Shown here: piece after piece, positions 56,291 to 64,000 of the stretch
Layout of the letters: each line of letters begins with the position of its first letter
How positions within the stretch are numbered: the first letter of the stretch is position 1
NCBI RefSeq assembly: GCF_047496725.1
Contig: NC_132982.1
Location: 1,301,001-1,365,000, forward strand
Reading direction: 5' to 3'
From: Anoplolepis gracilipes
Taxonomy: Eukaryota > Arthropoda > Insecta > Hymenoptera > Formicidae
Length of the DNA: 64,000 nt
The notes under the pieces: generated by a model
Databases searched by the model: none
The model's input: only the letters and a program-made list of their open reading frames with translations
Told to the model about the DNA's origin: nothing
Program-made: the position numbers and the translations under genes

Positions 56291-59280
56291 TATTATTAAA
56301 ATGTTATGTTATGTTATGTATTACGTTCTGTATTATATTGTTTTGTTGTTCTGTATTATATTGCTATTGTTAATTAAAATTATAATTGACTATAATTGAT
56401 TATTATATATAATGTGTATAAAAAGTTTTGTATTTAATTATTGCACACATTAAAATGTTGTTATATGATTGTTCTGTATTATATAAAAAAATATATACCT
56501 ATTTATAATAACAATTAAATAAAAACCATAAATATATTTATTATAATAATTTATTAATATAAAAATATATACATAAGAAATAATATAATGAAATAAACCA
56601 AGTATTACACACCTTAACATGACATATCCCGAATCAGATATAATTCGATAGTTTTTCTTCGATGCCCTGCAACACAGAACAATAAAGATTAAAATAAATT
56701 ATAATAAATTACTTTATTGCATAAACATAAATGTATTATATTTATAAAATATAATATAATAATATTATAATAATATTATAGAACAATATTATATTATAAT
56801 ATTATAACTGTAATACTATATTATGGATGTTATATTTTTATATATTTTAATATTAATTTTATTTATATATTGTTTATATATTCATAAATGTTTCTTATTA
56901 ATTATAATATATTATACTTATCTTTTATAACCACAATCTGACATGTGTTCTATTTGACAAATAACCATTATTTTTGACATATGTCACACGTCAAACTATT
57001 CAATTGAAGTTTTCTCTAGTTGCTTTGAGACAACGTTGCCAGATTACCACAGTCATGATGCGCGAATACGTAGAGTCGAAATACGCTGCCTAAATGTGCC
57101 TTGACACTCGAAAATTCATGTGTTAAGGCATACCTGACGCTGAGTGTACTTATATAAAAATTTTACTAGAATATAAAATTATTTTTATTATTTTAATTTT
57201 TTAATTTATAATAATATAAATAGCTTTTAATTTAAGTAAAAAGAGTATAATATTATAAAAGTTCTATATAAGAAAATTTGTTGTAGAAAAAAAAATAAAC
57301 TTACAATTAGTGAAGACGGTTTGAAAGAAAATTTAGACCAGGAAGAACCTAGCACCAATAAACGTAGCAGGTATACTTAATTAACTTGACATTAAACTTA
57401 TTTTATTACGATTAAAAATTCTATTCAGAATTCGTATAGTATAAAAGTTTAAAGTTAATGAATAAATATATATTATATAATATATATAATTTATAGTAGA
57501 TAAAAATTTATCTATAATTTAATATAAAATATTGGAACAGAAAGTACAGAAAAGTATATTTTTCATTTTTTTGTAGATCGCAAAGCCCACTCTCCATTGA
57601 CGATTCACCACATTCTTCACAAAATACATTATTGGAAGTCTTCAATAGAAGAACAAGTTTTGAAAGCGGAGGTTCAAGAAATACAGTAATCACAAAAGCA
57701 TTAGTAAACATGATATGTAAAGATAATATGCCTACTAGAACTGTCGAAAGAGAAGGTTTTATACATTTTGTCAAAACTCTTTGTCCTCTGTATAAACTTC
57801 CTTCAAGATCTACATTAACAATTCTTCTTGAAGAAAAGTATAAAGTGTGTAGGTCACAACTTAAAGAAATGTTAAATCAAGTACATTATGTTTCTTTGAC
57901 ATCAGACATTTGTACAATAATGAATTCAACTAGAAATTTTTTGGTCATAACTGGTCATTTCATCAATGCAGAAACTTGCGATCTGGAATCCGTTTGTTTA
58001 GAAGCAGTACCCCTAACAGAAAGACATACGGCAAATACTATATCTGAGCAGTTTTATCAGATTTGTGAGGAATACTCTCTGAGTTCATTAAAAATAGCTT
58101 CTATTACTACAGATGGGGCTGCTAACATGCAAAAGGCAGTTGAATTATTCTCAGACTCCTCAAAATGGGTTTGGCGTTTTGCGTATATAACTAATTTAGT
58201 TGTACAAAATTCTTTAAAGAATACACCTGAACTTGATAAAATAATTTTACAAATAAAGTGAATTGTTACATACTTTAAGCAGAGTACAATTGCATCGGAT
58301 GGACTCAGAGCAGAGCAGTTAAAGCATGGAAAAAGTGAAGGCAACATAATATATCTCACACAAGACATTTCTATTCGATGGAATTCTACTCTTGAAATGG
58401 TAGAAAAATTTGAGAAACTAGCTCCCACTTTGGGAACTATTTTAGCTAGTAGAAATCATAAAGATAGTCCACAAATGTTGGCAGGATACCATATTGAAGT
58501 AGTATCAGAGATTATTCGCCTTTTAGCACCTTTTAAAGAAGCAACTACTCCGCTGATAAATATGTTACTGCCAGCATCCTATTGCTATTGTGCCACAATG
58601 TACTAGATACATTAAATGAATTAAAGCCTACCACCAATGCTGCAATAGAATTAAAAAAGAATTTATTAAAGGAAATTGAAATAAAATATGTACCTCTTGA
58701 AAAAAATAAACTTCTGACAATCGCAACTCTACTTGATCCCAGGTTCAAAAGAGTGTATAGCTTTTCTTCTCTCCCTCAGGCAGAAGCTATATCACAAGTA
58801 TGTCGGGAAATTAGAGAAATAGCAAGACAACAAGGCTCTCCTTCAAAGTTAGAAAACAGTCCGTCTAAAGAAACTCAAAAAGTTTAAAATTCTATTTGGA
58901 TGGAACATGCAGAAAGATTGAAAAAGCATTCAGACGAGGATGAATTATATACATCATAAATGCCACCTGAATTAAAATTATATTTTAAATCTGCAGTACT
59001 TCCATTATTGGAGAATCCTATCAAATATTGGTACAACTACAAAGCGGTGTCTCCTGTATTGACAGAAGTTGCTCTAAAATATTGTACAATAATGAGGTCT
59101 TCCGTGGCTTCAGAGAGAGTTGTTTCGGCTATTAATAATGTCGAAACCGATAAAAGAAGTAGATTAACAAGTCGTCACATAAAAGAGGCTGTTTTTCTTA
59201 CTCATTTTGTAAGAAATAAATGGTAAGTGTATAACATATTTTTAATTATAAGTTATTAAAGTCGCTAGTATTTGATTATA

Positions 59281-60170
59281 AACAACGGGTTAATTAAAAA
59301 CGACCTGACTAGCCAAAATTATTCAATTTATTTACACGACGTTTCGACCATATGGTTGTGGTCCTTTTCAAGTGTAACTATAAAGAAAATAAATAAATAA
59401 CGGATCAAACATTGATATATAGATACAATTTTTACCAGATTTTAGCCAAACAATACAACATAAAGGCGTCATAAAACTAGTCTACTCACACGTAAATTAA
59501 GAAAGAGATGAAAAAATCCAATGGGGCATGTTTAAAGGTAGAACATAATGATGGAATAATTAAATATGTCACTTAGTTAAAAACAATGGTTATAAATTTT
59601 GAGATGAACACAAACAAGGAGACACGTCATGTCAGCATGAGTTTTTTGAACAAAACTGTGAATATTTAAAAAGAAAAACAGTTCAAACGACCTTTATAAT
59701 TTTGTCATAAATATTATTTAAATTTTCAGTATCTCTTTGTAGATTAATGGTGGAGTTAAATTTCTTAATAAAAAACATTTCAGCTATTTCTCTTTTCTTA
59801 ATAAATTTTTCATTGTGTAAAATAACCGGATCATCCCACTCAAAATCATGCCCAAATTCAACTCTGTGTTTGCTAACGACTGATTGATTGGTAGGATGTA
59901 ATTTTATATTGTTAAGATGTTCTCTAATACGTGTGCGTATATGTCGCTTTGTTTGGCCAATGTAAAGCGCATCGCAATCCTTACACTGTAATTTATAAAC
60001 CACATCAGTTCTAAAGTCAGTATGTAATCTGTCTTTACCACGCTTAATCAATGTATTAAGTTTATTAGTTATAGTCACTTGAAAAGGACCACAACCATAT
60101 GGTCGAAACGTCGTGTAAATAAATTGAATAATTTTGGCTAGTCAGGTCGTTTTTAATTAACCCGTTGTTT
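59281..60170 (-). mobile_element. Penelope-like element with inverted terminal segments
   Basis: About 90-100 bases at each end (59281-59385 and 60078-60170) are inverted copies and contain GGTCGAAACGTCGTGTAAAT or its complement. Between them lies a GIY-YIG coding fragment. Inverted terminal repeats are a known arrangement in Penelope elements. It lies in the last intron of the hAT gene, between a GTAAGT donor at 59223 and a TTTCAG acceptor at 60236. Confidence 0.82.
59683..60078 (-). pseudogene. Penelope GIY-YIG endonuclease domain (5'-truncated pol)
   Basis: A 131-codon frame on the minus strand reads TDVVYKLQCKDCDALYIGQ, then RHIRTRIREHLNNIK, HRVEFGHDFEWDDPVIL and KKREIAEMFFIKKFN. This is the complete GIY-YIG domain of Penelope-like elements, with the extra cysteines (CKDC) before the Y-IG motif. 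The frame is intact, but the reverse transcriptase that should precede it is gone, so it is not a functional gene. Confidence 0.85.
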
Positions 60171-60296
60171 ATATTTTTAATGTAATATATATTTTTAAGA
60201 CAAAACATAACTATATCTTTTTCTGTTTTATTTCAGATTCTTTAATTGACATTTGAAAAGTCACGTACAAACGTGTTATATATATTATATATACGA

Positions 60297-62402
60297 TGTG
60301 ACGTGGTCGTCACGACGGACGTCCACCCCGCTAAAAAGTACCGCGAAACTCGAACCGAGTATACGCGCCGGTCGAGATATCGAGAGCCCTACCGCGATTC
60401 CCAAAGAGACGAACGATTTTGATTATTTGAATTTAAATATAAACGCTATATTGTATATTTTCCGGCCATAAATCACGGTGACAACGAGGGATTATGACAA
60501 GGAGTATCACAAAAGAAATAATAGCTAAGGAATGCCGTAAACAGGAGCTCGGCAACAACAAGGATCGGCCATCCTCGCGGAGCCTCGCGAGCGCTCGGAG
60601 GATCGGTCCGGCAAGACAGGGCCGACCGACAGCTGAGGGCGAGAAAGGCGCCCTGACAGCAAGCCGGAAAATTACAGAGACGCCCCTGGAAGGGCTACGT
60701 CCCCGAGGGGACATACCCGGACTGCGTCGCTCACCCACGCTGTCAAGGTGGAGGAATCTCGCGAGGAAGCCAGAAGAGCACTCGCGGTGCGAAACCTATC
60801 CGCCGAAGGCCCGGGCGCCCGAGCACGTGACACGTCCGTGCATGAAATCAAATTTTGAGCGCGCAAAGCACCTTCCCCGCTCGCCGATACCGATAAGAGC
60901 GGTAGGGCGGCAGGAATAAATGCGCATTCCTGGGAGCTTAGAGAGAGATTCGACTTAATCTCGATCAGTCGAATGCGACCCCGCAAAGCGAGACGACGGC
61001 GAGCGTGAGCAAGTGTACTCGGTGCGACAAGAGAGCGAAGATTGAGGACCAAGTCGGAGAGAAAGCCTCACCGGTGAGGCTGTCCAACATTTTTGCGCAT
61101 ATTTGTAACGCGATTTACGTCACCACCGACATGATCCGCGTAGTCGACCCTTCTGACTCGGACGCGCCATAATGGGCTGTTAGTGATTTCGTTTGGTGTT
61201 ATAGTATTCACGTTTCGGATTTGGAGAGCGACCGTGGTCAAGGGGATCGAGAGGATCATAAGGCGTTGGCTTACCCGGCGTTATCGTTCGTCTCTTTGCG
61301 TACCGATTAATCGTGTCAAAAATACACCTCGTTGTCGGTATGGTTTTCGTGAGTTGTCGCCGGGTGGAATCGCCGGATTCCCCCGAGAGTGCTGTCGTGT
61401 GCCTGCGCAAGAAAGATTGTGAGATCTCAGTGTTCATACCAGCGGGTGCGAAAAGTGCGTGTCACCGCCTCCCTGGTGGAGGAGCGGCGCAGCCGGCACT
61501 AGTAGAGGCCTCGTGGGGCCCAGGAAAAGACTCATTTCCTCCCCCGCCAACGTAGGGTGAGTACCACCGAATTCTTGTGAGCGAACCGCGCGATTCGCGT
61601 ACGCCGAAAAGGGCCTCGATTCTCGATCTCCAGTCTCGTTGCGGGTTCCACCCGCTTCCAGCGGCTTGTTGCTGCCAAGGTGATCGGCTGTCGAAAAGAA
61701 AGAGCTGTCGAAGGCGTATCTGCCTCAACCATCGGGTGCGCCATTTCGGGGGCTGCGACCACGCTCTAGCAACGGCGCGAGAGTATCGTGGCCGCGGTGT
61801 CGGTCTCGTATAGTTGTCTCATCAGACTTGCGGTAATTGCGTCGATCTTGCGAACGATTGTCGCGTCATAGATTCTTGTACTGTAACTTGTTTCTTGGCG
61901 TTCTCACGCGAAGTTGAGGAAGTCTATCGTTCTGTGTGTACTGTCGATCTCGGGCAAGAATTATTGTTGTACTTCATTGGACCCGCGACTTTCCGGGTCG
62001 TCCGACAGAATAAAGCTGTCATTACGTTTTATTATCTTAACTACGTGTTCTTTTTTTTGAGCCAGAGGTTTCCCCTACTCGCAGACCAATAAGCCTTTGC
62101 ACTTCCTTCGGAAACCGCCCCTTTCATAAACCACTCTCCCCCTTACTGTTAGGTGAGCTGGCCCGTCGTGACGGGCGGAGAAATATCCAACTAACTCATA
62201 GCGAATTTCGCGCCTTTTCGCGACTTGACGCGTGAAAGACCGCGCCTGGCGCTCAGGGTATATTTCGCGCATCGCCTCCTGCCTGTCACGTCACCTCGCT
62301 TCCGCCCCCTTTCGCCACTCTTTTTCTGAGGACGACTTACTGGCCACCCCGCTCTCCTGTTCGCCGCCTGTCCCTTCCCACCCGACGGGAAAAATCGTCG
62401 CA
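60297..62402. mobile_element. long solo-LTR-like unit, 2.1 kb, ACGA duplication
   Basis: A GC-rich block starts TGTGACGTGG and ends AATCGTCGCA, with ACGA at 60293-60296 and 62403-62406. The start matches that of 24679-26516. Several open stretches of 80-140 codons occur (for example 60494-60919) but do not resemble known proteins; they are arginine/proline-rich, as expected of GC-rich non-coding DNA. It lies near the 3' end of the hAT element. Confidence 0.6.
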
Positions 62403-62800
62403 ACGAGTACAATTTAAATTCTAGTGCAAAAAATATGCATAATTATTCTCATAATGTGATTTTGTTTTGTGATTTTATGCAATACTTATATGGAATACTT
62501 ATATGCAATATTTTTAATTATACGCTTTAATGTATGCTAAATATATTTTTATTTAACTTGATCGCGTAAGGCGATTTGAAATATATTTTTACTTTAATAA
62601 ATTAATTTTAATAAAATAAAATACTTTCTTACATTTCTTAAAAAAATTATTATAAATTAATTATTATAAAAGTTATAATAAAATGTTCATAATACAGTTT
62701 TTTATAACTTTTATAAAAAATATCGATTATTCAATATTTTATTCGATATATTGAGCATTTATTTGATATTAACATAAATATTTTTTAAATTGATGAATAT
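62403..62800. other. AT-rich 3' region of the hAT element
   Basis: No gene. AAATATCGATTATTCAATAT and TTATTCGATATATTGAGC near 62725-62760 resemble the ATCGAATATTCGATAT-type motifs at the other end of the element and may be subterminal transposase-binding repeats. Confidence 0.5.
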
Positions 62801-63843
62801 TGTGGTGGCTATGGCAAAACGCCACAAGCGCTTTTGCGCAAGCAAACCTCACAACACGCGCACGAGCACCTTCACGCGCGCAAACCGCCGAGCGCGGCTC
62901 GCGCGTCTAGTACACGGGCCGCCGCTACGCGGCGCAAGCCAGGGAACCACCCGAGAGCAGAAAACGGTCAGTGCGGTATATAAGCGTAACGAGTGAAGGA
63001 GCGACCGACCATTCTGCGACTAGCGTCAAGCGAAAACAGAACCGCCATTTTTGAGAGTGCAAGGCGTCACTTAAGATATATCCGCCCCGATTACCAGGGC
63101 CGGCTATCCATCAGCAGGAGCCAAAGGAGCGGCCGCGACGAGTGGGATTTTCCTTGCTGCCGTGGAGGCTGATCCCCATCATCACCAGTGAAGCGGACAC
63201 GACCGCCAAGTGCTTTCCTTACGACGTGGGACGTTCGAGTACGACGCTGGACTTCACCCAGCATACCGTGGCGAGTACCGGACCGTTTGTCACCACCACC
63301 AGGGTCTCCTACCTCGGTGCCTACCACAGTAACGTTGCGGAACGCAGCAACGCAGACGATAACCGTCGGGCTCATAAGCCGCGGGACACAGAGCCAGCCC
63401 GGCAGTCAGGAGCGAGCCACGCAAAGTCACACATCTTTGCGATCAACCGCATCGCAAAGACCAAACGAGATCCGCTGTCACGCAGAGTCCAACACCACAA
63501 TCAAAGAGGAGCGAGACAGAGACTGCAACAATAACGATTGCAAGCCCCGTTCCACGCTCAAATGGACAAAAACCAGGCCCTCCATCTCCTGGCGCAAGTG
63601 AGGCTAACGCCGAAACACACCGGCCCTTTTCAGGGCCCACACAAAATACTCACACTTCAGCATCTGTACATACACCACATTCAACACATGTGTAAATAAT
63701 CATACGTGTAAATAGAGGAAGAATAAATCATCATCAAAACAAACCACATACTGTGTCTCGGTACACGCCTACCACCGCCTCTTCCCTTGCGAATACGAAA
63801 GCGAACAAACACGAAGGCGGGACTCCACGTAGTAACCGCCATA
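62801..63843 (+). mobile_element. solo LTR related to 9102-10070
   Basis: The block starts TGTGGTGGCTATGG and ends near GTAACCGCCATA, a decayed CCACA-type end, with AATAT before and after. It shares the layout of the LTR at 9102-10070: a CCGCTACGCGGCGCAAGC block, then a TATA-like GGTATATAAGCG promoter at 62970-62985, then a CGCCCCGATTACCAGGGC segment and a short open frame starting at 63142. AATAAA occurs at about 63722. Boundary evidence is weaker than for the other copy. Confidence 0.6.
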
Positions 63844-63895
63844 AATATATTCATATTCGATATTTTTTCTCGATATCGACATGTCTAATAAGAGA

Positions 63896-64000
63896 TTTTT
63901 TTGTAAAATTTCACTATTGAGTAGCTCAGAAATGAATTGTTTTTTAAACATATACCGCGAAGGCACTCAAGAACACGTCCAACTAGCTTCGATGCAAAAA
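63896..64000. other. right flank of the hAT element, nothing recognised
   Basis: About 105 bases after the 8-base duplication, with no assignable feature. Confidence 0.4.

Larger units (their letters stand above)
53421..57146. mobile_element. tail-to-tail pair of Tc1-like elements (giant palindrome), TA duplication
   Basis: The unit begins CATTCAGCGTCAGG and ends with the inverse CCTGACGCTGAGTG, with TA at 53419-53420 and 57147-57148. Homology between the halves reaches inward well past the terminal repeats: the whole 53421-55000 part is present again, inverted and more diverged, in about 55500-57146. Each half therefore has one outer end and one transposase copy. It sits in the intron after exon 1 of the hAT gene. 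Confidence 0.82.
53190..59226 (+). pseudogene. hAT transposase gene (BED/ZBED type), exons split by insertions
   Basis: Exon 1 (to a GTATGT donor after 53369) encodes a BED zinc finger: SLVWKYFSKSEKNVAKCTLC, a second part TSNLLAHLKTKH. Exon 2 is 57311-57370, between an AATTAG acceptor and a GTATAC donor. Exon 3 runs 57577-59226 after TTTTTTTGTAG: VSLTSDICT (first catalytic region), ITTDGAANMQKAVELF, then DISIRWNSTLEMVEKF, LLDPRFKRVYSF and the hAT dimerisation block SSVASERVVSAINNVETDKR. A TGA near 58259, a frameshift near 58600 and stops near 58886 and 58957 break exon 3. The protein would cut and paste the element in the nucleus. Decay is light compared with most genes in the window. Confidence 0.83.
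52603..63887 (+). mobile_element. hAT transposon, 11.3 kb with nested insertions, perfect 8-bp duplication
   Basis: ATAAGAGA occurs at 52595-52602 and 63888-63895, exactly flanking ends TAGAGATGTTTATCGA and (inverse) TAGACATGTCGATATCGA. An 8-base duplication and TAGNG-type ends are hAT hallmarks. Between them lie BED and hAT transposase exons in plus orientation. Subtracting the nested units (53421-57146, 59281-60170, 60297-62402, 62801-63843) leaves about 3.5 kb, a normal length for such an element. ATCGAATATTCGATAT-type subterminal motifs occur at both ends. Confidence 0.85.

Noticed and set aside
60494..60919. A basic, arginine-rich protein gene
   Set aside because: No family resemblance, overlapping open frames on the opposite strand, and location in a GC-rich LTR-like block make chance more likely.

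Overview
This window is gene-poor eukaryotic DNA, almost certainly from an insect and probably a hymenopteran such as an ant (inference). The reasons are strong AT bias with GC-rich islands that coincide with LTRs and LINE fragments, spliced degenerate genes, no bacterial-type operons, and a mix of BEL/Pao, Ty3/Gypsy, Penelope, R1/I-type LINE, Tc1/mariner, piggyBac, hAT and PIF/Harbinger elements. Nearly every recognisable reading frame belongs to a transposable element or an endogenous viral element, and almost all carry stops or frameshifts. The only host-type gene piece I recognise is a broken fragment of the microtubule-binding protein CLASP (mast/orbit) at 8918-10594.

Layout. 1-4.4 kb: a broken Myb/SANT-like gene (minus) whose intron holds a fold-back repeat and a Penelope fragment, then small MITEs. 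4.4-8.6 kb: a 5'-LTR-bearing Ty3/Gypsy element (minus), truncated in pol by a Tc1/mariner-like fold-back. 8.6-10.6 kb: a microsatellite-associated repeat, then CLASP exons split by a solo LTR. 10.7-12.5 kb: a second Gypsy pol. 12.7-13.7 kb: a Harbinger transposase remnant. 13.7-18.5 kb: an endogenous negative-strand RNA virus polymerase (L) remnant, interrupted by an R1-like LINE with a 13-bp target duplication. 18.5-19.1 kb: a terminal-inverted-repeat unit built round a microsatellite. 19.6-24.2 kb: a LINE cut by a deleted Gypsy element that itself carries a solo LTR. 24.7-26.5 kb: a 1.8-kb solo-LTR-like unit. 27.5-34.2 kb: a degenerate BEL/Pao element carrying a solo LTR and a MITE. 34.8-37.4 kb: a Kolobok/Mutator-like transposon with TTAA duplications. 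37.8-46 kb: a solo LTR, a Harbinger MITE, a hAT transposase and a complete Tc1/mariner-type transposon with long TIRs, the last three lying between two distant inverted repeats. 46.9-48.2 kb: a deleted piggyBac. 48.9-52.5 kb: an I-type LINE (minus) with a 1-kb compound microsatellite in ORF1. 52.6-63.9 kb: one hAT transposon of 11.3 kb, delimited by a perfect 8-bp duplication and swollen by nested insertions.

The pieces do not form a pathway. Their relation is stratigraphic: target-site duplications let many insertions be ordered in time. The density of old, nested, mixed-orientation elements together with an RNA-virus remnant is the kind of landscape in which insect piRNA clusters are found, but that is inference only. 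Coordinates of boundaries with a stated duplication are exact to the base by my reading; other boundaries are approximate.
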